NCBI RefSeq assembly: GCF_019704555.1
Contig: NZ_AP024745.1
Location: forward strand, 1,732,001-1,796,000
DNA length: 64,000 nucleotides
From: Actinoplanes sp. L3-i22
GTDB lineage: Bacteria; Actinomycetota; Actinomycetes; Mycobacteriales; Micromonosporaceae
Reading direction: 5' to 3'
A program made the translations under genes and the position numbers. The notes below the pieces were generated by a model that was not told where the DNA came from, ran no database searches, and was given only the letters and a program-made list of their open reading frames with translations. Below, in pieces: positions 25,501-33,771 of the stretch. Position 1 is the stretch's first letter. Each line of letters starts with the position of its first letter.

Positions 25501-26187
25501 TCAGTTCATCCCGGCACGGCGTTTGAGCGCCTGCACGTCGGTGACCACGATGCGGCGGCCCTCGGTGCGCAGCCAGCCGCGGTTGGCGAACGAGCCGATC
25601 GCCTGGTTGACGCTCTGCCGTGAGCCGCCGGCCATCTCGGCGAGCTGACTCTGGTTCAGCTCGATCGTGATCATCGGCGCCTGGCTCTCGCCGGAGAGGC
25701 GGACCAGTGTCTTGGCCACCCGGCCCGGCAGGTCGAGGAAGACGTGGTCGGCGTTCTGTTCGGTGAGGCGGCGGATCAGCCCCCCGACCGACCGCATCAC
25801 CGCGTCCAGGATCCGCGGGTTGGAGTGCACCAGGTCCATGAAGGCGGCCCGGGACAGCGACAGTGCCTGCGAGTCCTCGATCGCCTCGGCGGAGGCGCTG
25901 CGGGTCGACGCGTCGAGCAGCGACACCTCGCCCAGCACGTCCGGTGGTCGGACCACGGTGAGCACGGCGCGCTCACCGGTCGGCGCGGTGCGGAAGACCG
26001 CGACCGCGCCCCGTTTCATGATGATCAGAGAGTCCCCTGGGTCATGTTCGACGAAGAGGATCTGTCCCTTCCGATAGTGACGCGGAACCGCCGTGGCGAT
26101 GACCCGCTGTCGCACATCCGGCTCCAGCCCGGCGAACATCTCCACGCCGGTTAGCGCGTCGCCGGAATCCGGCAGGCGATGGTCCAC
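25501..26187 (-). CDS. Crp/Fnr-family transcriptional regulator
   Basis: 228 residues from the GTG at 26187 (GGGGGAGGG ribosome site about 9 bases upstream). It has an N-terminal cyclic-nucleotide-binding beta-barrel (KGQILFVEHDPGDSLIIMKRG, then GEVSLLDASTRSASAEA) and a C-terminal winged helix (LNQSQLAEMAGGSRQSVNQA). The phosphate-binding cassette GEVSLL-STRSASA resembles those that bind cAMP. It could be a global regulator of the GlxR/Crp type. The intergenic region to the divergent phosphotransferase gene is 236 bases and contains a TGTGATTG half-site. Confidence 0.93.
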   Translation of the reverse strand: MDHRLPDSGDALTGVEMFAGLEPDVRQRVIATAVPRHYRKGQILFVEHDPGDSLIIMKRGAVAVFRTAPTGERAVLTVVRPPDVLGEVSLLDASTRSASAEAIEDSQALSLSRAAFMDLVHSNPRILDAVMRSVGGLIRRLTEQNADHVFLDLPGRVAKTLVRLSGESQAPMITIELNQSQLAEMAGGSRQSVNQAIGSFANRGWLRTEGRRIVVTDVQALKRRAGMN

Positions 26188-26423
26188 GACGTTATCCCTC
26201 CCCCGATTGGGGACCGCGTCGACCCGGCCGGCGCCGGCCCCACGACGCGAACGATCACTCTTAGCACACAGCGCGCTCCGAACGCCATTTCTACACCGGA
26301 CATCGAAGCTCGCCACGTACGATCATGTCCCTTCGGTTGCTTTCTGTAAACACCCCATCGCCTTCTGTGATTGTCGCCCTGACTGTCCGTCGGATTTGAG
26401 TGGTGTGCCGAGATAATCCCGCG

Positions 26424-27278
26424 GTGCCGGAAGATGAGATTGTGCGAACCGTGCTTCGGGATCAGTGGCACCTCGCCCCGTCGGAGATCACCGCGCTGCC
26501 GGCGGCGGTGATGTCCCGGGGCTGGGAGATCACCGCGGGCAGCGATCGTTACGTGGCCCGGATGGTGGAGAGTGCCGCGCGGCTGCCGGTCGAGGCCGGG
26601 CTGGCCGCCGCGGAGCACCTGCGGGGCGTCCGGATCGAGGCCGGCCAGCCGGTGCGGACCCTGGCCGGCGCGCTCACCGCCGAGACCCCGCACGGGGCGC
26701 TCGCGGTGCTGCGCCGTCCGCCAGGGCGTCACCTGGACGGTGCGGACCCGATCGACCAGCAGTGGTGGGGGGAGCGCCTCGGGGCCGTGCACCGGGCTCT
26801 GGAGGGCTTCCGGCACCCGGGTCTGCGCCCGTGGCAGCCGGTCGACCCGGAGGCGCCGTACCTGGACGCCGAACCGTGGCTCCGGGACGCGGTCGCCGGG
26901 GCGGTCGCCGCGGCGGTCCGGCTCACCGTCACCGACCGGCTGACGTACGGCGTCCTGCACGGCGACCCGTCCCCGGACGCGTTCGTGCTGGACGCCGCGA
27001 CCGGGCGGGCCGGCCTGATGCACTGCGGCGCCTGCGGGACCGGGCCGCTGGTCTACGACGTGGCCGCGGCGGTGCTCTACGCCGGCGGCCCGGACCTGGC
27101 CGCCGAGTTCCTGGACGGCTACCGCGCGGCCGGCCCGGTCGCGGGCGACGAACTGGACGTCGCGCTGCCGGTCCTGCTGCGGCTGCGCTGGGCGGTGCTG
27201 GCCGACCGGTCGGCGCGCTGGGGCTGCGAGGAGGGCCTGTCGCTGGCGCGGGAGGCCCTGGAGTCCATGCCCGGATGA
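26424..27278 (+). CDS. Phosphotransferase-fold (APH-like) protein with altered catalytic site
   Basis: 284 residues. The GTG at 26424 is 6 bases after GATAAT, so a leaderless start is likely. The APH/choline-kinase catalytic loop appears as YGVLHGDPSPDAFVL, with Asp where Asn usually stands. The following DFG-like metal segment, normally L-I-D-x-G, reads GLMHCGACGTGPLVYDVAAA, with His replacing the magnesium-binding Asp. It may be inactive as a kinase. It is 22 bases before the exoribonuclease gene. Confidence 0.75.
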   Translation: MPEDEIVRTVLRDQWHLAPSEITALPAAVMSRGWEITAGSDRYVARMVESAARLPVEAGLAAAEHLRGVRIEAGQPVRTLAGALTAETPHGALAVLRRPPGRHLDGADPIDQQWWGERLGAVHRALEGFRHPGLRPWQPVDPEAPYLDAEPWLRDAVAGAVAAAVRLTVTDRLTYGVLHGDPSPDAFVLDAATGRAGLMHCGACGTGPLVYDVAAAVLYAGGPDLAAEFLDGYRAAGPVAGDELDVALPVLLRLRWAVLADRSARWGCEEGLSLAREALESMPG

Positions 27279-27300
27279 CGATGGGCAAGGATGTACCCCG

Positions 27301-27801
27301 ATGGTCTACCGCTATTTCTACGACTGTGAGTTCATCGAGGACGGCCGCCTGGTCGACCTGGTCTCGATCGGTGTCGTCGACGAGTTCGGCCGCGAGTTCT
27401 ACGCGGTCAGCACGGAGTTCGACGACAGCCGCGCCGTGCCCTGGGTCCGCCGGAACGTGCTGGACAAACTCCCGTCCCCGGCCGACAAGGCCTGGCGCAG
27501 CCGCGAGCGGATCCGCGACGACCTGTACGAATTCCTGATCGAGCCGCTCCGGGGCCGGGGTGAGCAGATGGAGCTCTGGGCCTGGTACGCGGCGTACGAC
27601 CACGTCGCCCTGGCTCAGCTGTGGGGCGCGATGCCGGCCCTGCCGCGGGAGATCCCGCGGTTCACCAAGGACCTGCGCCAGCGCTGGGACGACCTCGGGA
27701 AACCGGCCCTGCCGGAGATGGCCGGCCGGCACGACGCGCTGGTCGACGCCCGGCACAACCTGGCCCGCTGGGAAGTGATGCAGCAGGCGCCGAAGCCCTG
27801 A
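27301..27801 (+). CDS. 3'-5' exoribonuclease AS (Rv2179c type)
   Basis: 166 residues, DEDD RNase-T-like: YFYDCEFIEDG at the N-terminus (Asp8, Glu10), WAWYAAYDHVALAQ in the middle and HDALVDARHNLARW near the end supply the four acidic ligands and the catalytic His. The mycobacterial homologue trims RNA 3' ends, preferring adenylates, and neighbours a class II DAHP synthase gene, as this one does more distantly (aroG at 41344). A GC hairpin follows the stop. Confidence 0.92.
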   Translation: MVYRYFYDCEFIEDGRLVDLVSIGVVDEFGREFYAVSTEFDDSRAVPWVRRNVLDKLPSPADKAWRSRERIRDDLYEFLIEPLRGRGEQMELWAWYAAYDHVALAQLWGAMPALPREIPRFTKDLRQRWDDLGKPALPEMAGRHDALVDARHNLARWEVMQQAPKP

Positions 27802-27844
27802 CCCGGCGGCTTTCCAGCGCTGCTTTTTCCGGAGCGCTGCCGGG
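27802..27844. terminator. Hairpin between exoribonuclease and tetR
   Basis: CCCGGC (27802-27807) and AGCGCT (27815-27820) pair with AGCGCT (27833-27838) and GCCGGG (27839-27844); loop GCTTTTTCCGG. It separates two convergent genes. Confidence 0.6.
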
Positions 27845-27853
27845 CCTCGGTTT

Positions 27854-28525
27854 CTAGTTCTTGTGGCGCTGCCGGGCCTCGATCGGGGGAACGCAGTCGT
27901 CCACGATCGCTTCGACGTCGGCCTGGGTGATCGCCGGGCCGAGATCGCCGTTCGCCGGATCGGCCCGCAGCCCGTCGATGATCAACCCCAGGAACCGGCG
28001 GAAGATCGCCGGCCGGTCGGGCGGGGTGTGCCGGGCCAGGTCGGTGACGGTCGCCATGATGATCGGCAGATCGTTGATCCCGACGTCGGACCGGAGTGAC
28101 CCCTCCGCGTGGGCGCGGTCGAACAGGTCCTGGATCAGCGGCACCAGATGCTCGCCGACCTTGGCGAAGTGGTGCTTGTCGATGCCGATGCAGAGCGCCG
28201 CGTCGCGCAGCCCACGGTCGACCGCGTGCATCTCGATCGAGCGGCGCAGCATCATGGTCAGCCCGTCCCAGCCGGTCGGGAGGGCCAGCGCGTCCTCGGC
28301 GAGCGAGACCAGATCCTCCAGCCGGTCCGCGAAGAGCGCCTCGACCAGCGCCTCCTTGGTGGGGAACCGCCGGTAGACGGTGCCGACCCCGACGCCGGCG
28401 TGATGCGCGACATCGTCCAGCGTCGCGGCGAACCCGCGGCTCGCGAACACGTCGTGCGCGGCGAGCAGGATGCGCTCCCGGTTGCGCTGAGCATCGCGCC
28501 GCAGTGGGCGGGCCGTCTCGGTCAT
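27854..28525 (-). CDS. TetR-family repressor of the adjacent drug exporter
   Basis: 223 residues with an N-terminal TetR helix-turn-helix (RILLAAHDVFASRGFAATLD, then GVGVGTVYRRFPTKEALVEA). TAGGCT lies 7 bases before the ATG (leaderless). It is divergent from a 14-TM MFS exporter, and the 95-base intergenic region carries two 23-bp inverted-repeat operators, so it almost certainly represses both genes until bound by a ligand. Confidence 0.93.
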   Translation of the reverse strand: MTETARPLRRDAQRNRERILLAAHDVFASRGFAATLDDVAHHAGVGVGTVYRRFPTKEALVEALFADRLEDLVSLAEDALALPTGWDGLTMMLRRSIEMHAVDRGLRDAALCIGIDKHHFAKVGEHLVPLIQDLFDRAHAEGSLRSDVGINDLPIIMATVTDLARHTPPDRPAIFRRFLGLIIDGLRADPANGDLGPAITQADVEAIVDDCVPPIEARQRHKN

Positions 28526-28543
28526 GTGTCCAAGCCTACAACT

Positions 28544-28566
28544 AAGTGGAGGTTATTCCTCAACTT
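28544..28566. promoter_or_regulatory. TetR operator O1
   Basis: A 23-bp imperfect palindrome, AAGTGGAGG-N5-CCTCAACTT. It lies over the upstream promoter elements of both divergent genes. A second copy starts exactly 40 bp further on, about four helical turns. Confidence 0.8.
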
Positions 28567-28583
28567 CTGCTGCTAGCCTGCCG

Positions 28584-28606
28584 AAGTGGAGGACGAACCT
28601 CAACTT
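28584..28606. promoter_or_regulatory. TetR operator O2
   Basis: The second 23-bp copy, AAGTGGAGG-N5-CCTCAACTT, covering the predicted transcription start of the exporter (its -10 TAGCCT is at 28574-28579). Confidence 0.8.
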
Positions 28607-28620
28607 CTCGAAAGGCCACG

Positions 28621-30123
28621 ATGAGCACCCTTACTGATCGACCCGATGCAGCTGGACGTGAGGCGCCCGTCGCCACCACGCCCGACGCCGGCCGCTGGTG
28701 GGCGCTGGTGGTGCTCGCCCTGGCGCAGCTGATGGTGGTACTGGACGCCACCATCGTGAACATCGCCCTGCCGCGAGCCCAGCTCGACCTCGGGTTCTCC
28801 GACTCGGCCCGCCAGTGGGTGGTGACCGGTTACGCGCTGGCCTTCGGCAGCCTGCTGCTGCTCGGCGGGCGGCTCTCCGACCTGTTCGGCCGCAAGCGGA
28901 TGTTCATCATCGGCCTGATCGGCTTCGCCCTGGCCTCCGCGCTCGGCGGCGCCGCCACCGGCACCGAGATGCTGATCATCGCCCGTGGCCTGCAGGGCGC
29001 GTTCGGCGCGGCGCTGGCCCCGGCCGCGCTGTCGCTGCTCTCCACCACGTTCACCGAGGCCACCGAGCGTGGCAAGGCGTTCGGCATCTTCGGCGCCATC
29101 TCCGGCGCCGGCGGCGGCATCGGCCTGCTGCTCGGCGGCGTGCTCACCGAGTATGTGTCCTGGCGCTGGTGCCTCTACGTCAACCTGGTGATCGCCGCGA
29201 TCGCCGTGGTCGGCGCGCTGCTGAAGCTGAAGGACGAGCCGGTCGACAAGGCCGGCCGGATCGACGTGCCGGGCGCGATCGCCGCGATCATGGGTCTGGT
29301 CGCCCTGGTCTACGGCCTGGGCCACAAGGAGGGCCACGCCTGGACCGACTTCTGGACCCTCGGCCCGATCCTGTTCGGCCTGGCCGTGCTGGTCGCGTTC
29401 GTGCTGATCGAGCGCCGCTCGCCGCACCCGCTGCTGCCGCTGCGCGTCGTGCTCGACCGTAACCGTGGTGGCTCGTACGCCTCGATCGCGATCGCCGGCG
29501 CCGGCATGTTCGGCCTGTTCCTCTTCCTCACCTACTACCTGGTCCAGGTGCTGGGCTTCACCGCGGTGCAGACCGGCCTGGGCTTCCTGCCGATGCTCGG
29601 CTCGGTCATGCTGACCGCCACCACGGCCGGCTCGATCCTGACGCCGAAGATCGGCCCGCGCCCGCTGGTCCCGCTGGGCGCGCTGATTGCCGCCGGCGGC
29701 ATGCTCTTCCTGACCCGGCTGGAGCTCGACTCGACGTACGCCAGTGGGGTCCTGCCCGGCCTGATCATCGTCGGCCTGGGTCTCGGCCTGGTCTTCGCGC
29801 CGACCCAGAACGCCGCCACCGCGGGCGTCGAGCACCACGACGCGGGTGTCGCCTCCGCGATGATCAACACGGTTCAGCAGATCGGCGGCTCGATCGGCAC
29901 CGCGTTGCTCAGCTCGTTCGCCGCTTCCGCGGCCAGTGACTACCTGGTCGGCAAGAACGCCGGCGACAAGCTGGTGCAGGCGCAGGCCGCGCTGGAGAGC
30001 TACCACACCGTGTTCTGGTGGTCGACCGGCTTCTTCGTGCTGGCCGCGGTCGTGGCGGCGGTCCTGTTCCGCACCGGCCCGCTGGACGTGGACCCGGACG
30101 CGCAGCCGGCGATGGCCCACTGA
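28621..30123 (+). CDS. DHA2-family (EmrB/QacA-like) 14-TM multidrug exporter
   Basis: 500 residues from the ATG at 28621 (GAAAGG ribosome site). TM1 carries the drug:H+ motif LMVVLDATIVNIALPRAQ, the TM2-3 loop has GGRLSDLFGRKRMF, and TM5 has the antiporter motif GAISGAGGGIGLLLGGVL. About 14 hydrophobic segments follow the DHA2 pattern. Expression is expected to be induced when ligand releases the divergent TetR repressor. Confidence 0.95.
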   Translation: MSTLTDRPDAAGREAPVATTPDAGRWWALVVLALAQLMVVLDATIVNIALPRAQLDLGFSDSARQWVVTGYALAFGSLLLLGGRLSDLFGRKRMFIIGLIGFALASALGGAATGTEMLIIARGLQGAFGAALAPAALSLLSTTFTEATERGKAFGIFGAISGAGGGIGLLLGGVLTEYVSWRWCLYVNLVIAAIAVVGALLKLKDEPVDKAGRIDVPGAIAAIMGLVALVYGLGHKEGHAWTDFWTLGPILFGLAVLVAFVLIERRSPHPLLPLRVVLDRNRGGSYASIAIAGAGMFGLFLFLTYYLVQVLGFTAVQTGLGFLPMLGSVMLTATTAGSILTPKIGPRPLVPLGALIAAGGMLFLTRLELDSTYASGVLPGLIIVGLGLGLVFAPTQNAATAGVEHHDAGVASAMINTVQQIGGSIGTALLSSFAASAASDYLVGKNAGDKLVQAQAALESYHTVFWWSTGFFVLAAVVAAVLFRTGPLDVDPDAQPAMAH

Positions 30124-30126
30124 TCC

Positions 30127-30183
30127 CGGCTGGTCCTCGGGGGTGCCCCATCGGCGGGGGTCACACCTCCTGAGGGCCGGCCG
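30127..30183 (+). repeat. CCCGGCTGGTCCT hairpin element (copy Y)
   Basis: Begins 2 bases after the exporter stop. GGCTGGTCCTCGGGGG pairs, with some G-T pairs, with CCTCCTGAGGGCCGGCC. It shares its first 13 bases with copies X (22113) and Z (38245). Confidence 0.55.
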
Positions 30184-30190
30184 AACCGTG

Positions 30191-30221
30191 AGCCCGGTCG
30201 CGCGACATGCGCGGCCGGGCT
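30191..30221 (+). terminator. Terminator hairpin after the MFS exporter
   Basis: AGCCCGGTCGCGC (30191-30203) pairs with GCGCGGCCGGGCT (30209-30221), one T-G pair, with a short loop; TTCGG follows. Confidence 0.65.
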
Positions 30222-30264
30222 TCGGCGTTCCAGCGGGGCTTTGGTGTCCGGCAATGCGAAGCAA

Positions 30265-30299
30265 AAACCCGGCCGCGCGAAGGTCGCGCGGCCGGGTTT
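30265..30299. terminator. Strong bidirectional terminator
   Basis: A perfect 16-bp stem (30265-30280 with 30284-30299, AAACCCGGCCGCGCGA) with a 3-base loop, flanked by A-rich and T-rich ends, so it could end transcripts from both convergent genes. Confidence 0.85.
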
Positions 30300-30328
30300 C
30301 AACGTTCTTGCTGCTCAATGGGCCTGCC

Positions 30329-30376
30329 GGTTATCCACACCGCGAGGTTGTCCACAGGGTGTTCGCGTGATCTTGC
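30329..30376 (+). repeat. Dispersed element with two DnaA-box-like 9-mers (copy B)
   Basis: TTATCCACA (30331-30339), TTGTCCACA (30348-30356) and TGATCTTG (30368-30375), at the same offsets as copy A at 10118. The shared stretch starts GGTTATCCACACC and includes TGTCCACAGG. It is intergenic between convergent genes. Confidence 0.6.
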
Positions 30377-30432
30377 GGAATCGCGGGACAATGTCGGCGA
30401 GGCGGTCAGCCCCCGTGGTGGGTGGGGACTCT

Positions 30433-32232
30433 CTATCGGGTCAGCCCGTGGCCGTAGGGGAACAGCGGGTCCGTGGTGTCGTTCGGGACGTCCTCGCGGG
30501 ACGCCTCGACCGCGGCCATCGATGAAGGTAGCTCGAACGGGAGGGTCCCGGTCCACGGCGCGCGGCCGAACAGCACGTCCAGCAGTGCCTCGTCGCTCAC
30601 CCCGAACGTGCCGGTCAGCGCGGCCGCTGTCCCCGCGAGCGGGGTGAGCACCGCTGGCCGGTCCAGCCAGACGTCGACCACGGTCGGCAGGGCGCCGGCC
30701 AGTTCGAGGACCGGGTCGAGTTCCTCCTTCGTCCATTCCAGCCGACCGGCGTGGAAGAAGGCCTCGAATCCGCCGCCGCGCGGCTCGTAGGGCGCCGCCC
30801 GCCGGACGATCGCCACGTCGGCTTGCGCCGGGTCCTCGGTCACCTTCGCGTAGCCGGCCGCCACCACCGGGTCGACCCCGTCCAGGTAGACGGTGATCCC
30901 CTCGGTCAGCGGCAGCACCGGGGCCGGCGCGGCCGCCGGGGTCGGGGCGGCCGCCGGGGTCGGGGCGGCCGCCGGGCGGTCGGTCAGGACCACCACCGAG
31001 CGGCGCTGTCCCTCCAGGCCGGCGGCCCGGAAGGCGGCCTGGCCGGCGATCTTCTCGGCGGCGGCCGGGTCGACGAAGCGGCGGTCGTCGAACAGGCCCA
31101 GGCGGAACTTGTCGCGCAGGATGCGGCGGGCCGAGACGTCCAGCCGGGCCTCGGTCAGCTCGCCCCGCTCGACGAGTTCGATGATCAGTTCCGGGCACTG
31201 CTCGCCGCCGAGTTGGTCGGCGCCGGCGTCCAGGATCTTGCGGACCCGGGCGTGCCGGTCGAGGTGTTCGACGCCCCAGGCGCGGGCCGGCATCGGCGTG
31301 CCCATGATCTCGGCGTCGGTGACCAGGCCCCAGTCGGTGCAGACCACGCCGTCGAAGCCGTAGCGCTGCCGGAGCAGGCCCTCGATCACGTCCCGGTTGA
31401 AGCCGAACCCGACCTCCTCGTACGTGGTGTCCACCGGCATCCCGTAGTACGGCATGATCTGCGCCGCCCCGGCCGCGAACGCCGCCTCGAACGGCTTCAG
31501 GTGGTAGTCCCACATGCCGCCCGGGTAGACCTGCTCCCGGCCGTAGGCGAAGTGCGCGTCCTCGCCACCCTTCTGCGGGCCGGCGCCGGGGAAGTGCTTG
31601 ACCATCGCGACGACGCTGTCCGGGCCGAGCGAAGGACCTTGAAACCCTTGGACGTACGCCGTGATCAGCGACGACACCACGTCGGCGTCGGAGCCGAGCG
31701 TGCCGCTGGTGCGCGCCCAGCGCGGCTCGGTGGCCAGGTCGGCCATCGGGTGCAGGGCGACGCGGATGCCGGCCGCCAGGTACTCCTGCCGGGCGATGTC
31801 GGCGAACCGCCGTACCAAATCGGGGTTTTTGGTGGCCCCCAGGCCGATCGGCTCGGGCCAGGCCGAGAAGCCGCCGGAGGCGGCCGAGGCCGCGGGGTTG
31901 TCGATCACGCCGTGCCGGGGGTCGGTGGAGACGGTGACCGGGATGCCGAGCCGGGTGTCCGCGGCGATCTGCTGCACCCGGTTGTGCCACTCGGCGATCT
32001 TCCGCGGCGTGACCGGGCCGAAGGTCAGGATGTTGAAGTGGTTCAGCTGACCGGTTCGGATCAGCTCCTCGGTGGCCGGGATCATCGGGTCGCCGGCGGC
32101 GAGCGTGCCGTCCGGGTTGACCGCGGCCATCGTGTGGAACATCAGTCCGGCCTTCTCGGCCAGGGTCATCCGGCCGAGCAGATCGGTGACCCGCTCCTCG
32201 ATGGGGAGCTCCGGGTTCTGGTAGTCGTGCAT
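30433..32232 (-). CDS. Glycoside hydrolase family 3 (beta-glucosidase-like)
   Basis: 599 residues from the ATG at 32232 (GAAGGGG ribosome site). The GH3 N-terminal barrel is present (IPVTVSTDPRHGV, VAMVKHFPGAGPQ), with the catalytic Asp in FDGVVCTDWG. A C-terminal alpha/beta domain follows after a PAAAPTP-repeat linker. There is no signal peptide, so it should act in the cytoplasm on imported oligosaccharides. It follows the sugar MFS gene by 20 bases, so importer and glycosidase form an operon opposite the double ROK regulator. Confidence 0.9.
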   Translation of the reverse strand: MHDYQNPELPIEERVTDLLGRMTLAEKAGLMFHTMAAVNPDGTLAAGDPMIPATEELIRTGQLNHFNILTFGPVTPRKIAEWHNRVQQIAADTRLGIPVTVSTDPRHGVIDNPAASAASGGFSAWPEPIGLGATKNPDLVRRFADIARQEYLAAGIRVALHPMADLATEPRWARTSGTLGSDADVVSSLITAYVQGFQGPSLGPDSVVAMVKHFPGAGPQKGGEDAHFAYGREQVYPGGMWDYHLKPFEAAFAAGAAQIMPYYGMPVDTTYEEVGFGFNRDVIEGLLRQRYGFDGVVCTDWGLVTDAEIMGTPMPARAWGVEHLDRHARVRKILDAGADQLGGEQCPELIIELVERGELTEARLDVSARRILRDKFRLGLFDDRRFVDPAAAEKIAGQAAFRAAGLEGQRRSVVVLTDRPAAAPTPAAAPTPAAAPAPVLPLTEGITVYLDGVDPVVAAGYAKVTEDPAQADVAIVRRAAPYEPRGGGFEAFFHAGRLEWTKEELDPVLELAGALPTVVDVWLDRPAVLTPLAGTAAALTGTFGVSDEALLDVLFGRAPWTGTLPFELPSSMAAVEASREDVPNDTTDPLFPYGHGLTR

Positions 32233-32252
32233 GTCCAACCCCTTCAACAGAT

Positions 32253-33521
32253 TCAGCGAGCGCCGCGGATCATGCGGACCAGCACCGAGCCGGCCACCGC
32301 GACGACCGCGCCGAGCAGGAACAGCAGGCGGTAGTTCGAGCCGCCGGCCCCGACCGCGAGGATCGGCGCGGCCAGGATCGGCACCAGCGACTGCGGCAGC
32401 GCGTTCGCGATGTTCAGCACGCCCATGTCCTTGGCGGCGTCGTCCGGGTTCGGCAGCACGTCGGTGGCGAGCGCCAGGTCGACCGCGAGGTAGACGCCCT
32501 CGCCGAGGCCGAACAGCGCGGAGGCGATCAGGAAGACGGTGAGGTTGCCCGCGAAGGCGATCAGCGCGAGCGAGGCCGCGATCACGATGCCGGCGCCGAG
32601 CACGAACGGCTTGCGCTGCCCGGTCCGGTCGGAGAGCGTGCCGCCGAACGACGAGCCGGCGATCAGCCCGACGGTGCTGATCAGGGTGGCGACCAGGATG
32701 CCGCCGGCCACGTTGTCGGTGGTGTAGCCGAACCGGTCGATCAGCAGGTAGGCCTGGTAGGTGGTGACGCAGGCCAGGCCGGTCCAGATCAGGAACCGGC
32801 TGAGGATGTTCCAGGCGAAGTCCGGGTACCGGCCCGGGTGGATGTAGAAGGTGCCGAGGAACTCCTTGAACCCGTACGGCGCGAAGTGGCCCTTCTCCGC
32901 CGGGCGGTCCTTGAGGACGACCACGAGCAGCCCGATCGTGGCGACGCCGATCGCCGCCGGGACCATGAACATCAGCACGGTGTTGGCGAGGGCGGCGGCG
33001 AGCGCGCTGCCGGCCAGGATCGCGACCGAGGTCATCAGGCCGAGGATGCCGCTGACCTTGCCGCGCTGCTGGGGCGGGATCTGGTCGGGCAGCAGCGCGG
33101 TCAGCGTGGCCAGGGTGGCGTTGATGCCGAGCTGGGCGAGGGCCCAGCCGGCGGTCAGCGTCGGGATGTTGTCGCCGAGCGCGACGATCAGCAGGCCGAT
33201 CGAGCCGAGCAGCATGCCGCCGAGCAGCCAGGGGCGGCGGCGGCCGAACCGGGAGGTGGTCCGGTCGGACATCGCGCCGAAGAACGGGTTGCCGATCAGC
33301 GCGAGGACCGCGCCGACCGAGAGCACGGTGCCGAGGGCGGCGGACTTGTCGTCCGGGGCGATCTGCGCGACCCGGATCGACATCGTGACGATGACCGGGG
33401 TGAGGATCGTGAGGTAGGCGCCGAGCATGGCGAGCGCCATCGCGACGATCAGCTTGGTGGGGGCGTTCGGCCGCTCGGACAGCACGGGCGTCGTCGTCGG
33501 CCGGGATTCGACAGTGGTCAT
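32253..33521 (-). CDS. MFS sugar transporter
   Basis: 422 residues from the ATG at 33521 (GAGGTG ribosome site). Twelve hydrophobic segments; loop motif FFGAMSDRTTSRFGRRRPW after TM2 and GSSFGGTLSDRTGQRKPF at the half-way repeat, as in glycoside/sugar symporters of the MFS. Its operon partner is the GH3 enzyme, so the substrate is probably a beta-linked disaccharide or glucoside. The divergent ROK protein is the likely regulator. Confidence 0.88.
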   Translation of the reverse strand: MTTVESRPTTTPVLSERPNAPTKLIVAMALAMLGAYLTILTPVIVTMSIRVAQIAPDDKSAALGTVLSVGAVLALIGNPFFGAMSDRTTSRFGRRRPWLLGGMLLGSIGLLIVALGDNIPTLTAGWALAQLGINATLATLTALLPDQIPPQQRGKVSGILGLMTSVAILAGSALAAALANTVLMFMVPAAIGVATIGLLVVVLKDRPAEKGHFAPYGFKEFLGTFYIHPGRYPDFAWNILSRFLIWTGLACVTTYQAYLLIDRFGYTTDNVAGGILVATLISTVGLIAGSSFGGTLSDRTGQRKPFVLGAGIVIAASLALIAFAGNLTVFLIASALFGLGEGVYLAVDLALATDVLPNPDDAAKDMGVLNIANALPQSLVPILAAPILAVGAGGSNYRLLFLLGAVVAVAGSVLVRMIRGAR

Positions 33522-33702
33522 CGCACACCTCGGAACACGGGTTATCGGGAGAGGCGGGGACCGGGCCGGCTTCCGGTTTGTTAACGCCTTGTTTTCGTAA
33601 GGTATCGATTGGAACAGCACCGAACCAGAGGCTGTGAGGCCTGGTCACGGCCGTGAATTGCCTGTGTCGCCGTTAAATATGTACGGTTTGCGGCTTTCCG
33701 AT

Positions 33703-33720
33703 CGTGATCACGGTCACCGT
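33703..33720. promoter_or_regulatory. Overlapping palindromes upstream of the ROK gene
   Basis: CGTGATCACG (33703-33712) overlaps ACGGTCACCGT (33710-33720) in the 250-base region between the MFS and ROK genes. Nearby are AT-rich TTAACG/CGTAA half-sites (about 33582-33601) and the ROK gene's TAGGCT -10 box (33760-33765). Candidate ROK operators; weak evidence. Confidence 0.35.
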
Positions 33721-33771
33721 GCGGCGTGGATTACGTCCAGGTACGGCAAAACCCCGGCGTAGGCTCGAACG

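Noticed and set aside
30433..33648. A 1071-residue fusion of transporter and GH3 glycosidase
   Set aside because: The upstream 470 residues are an out-of-frame reading of the MFS gene; the glycosidase has its own ribosome site and ATG at 32232.
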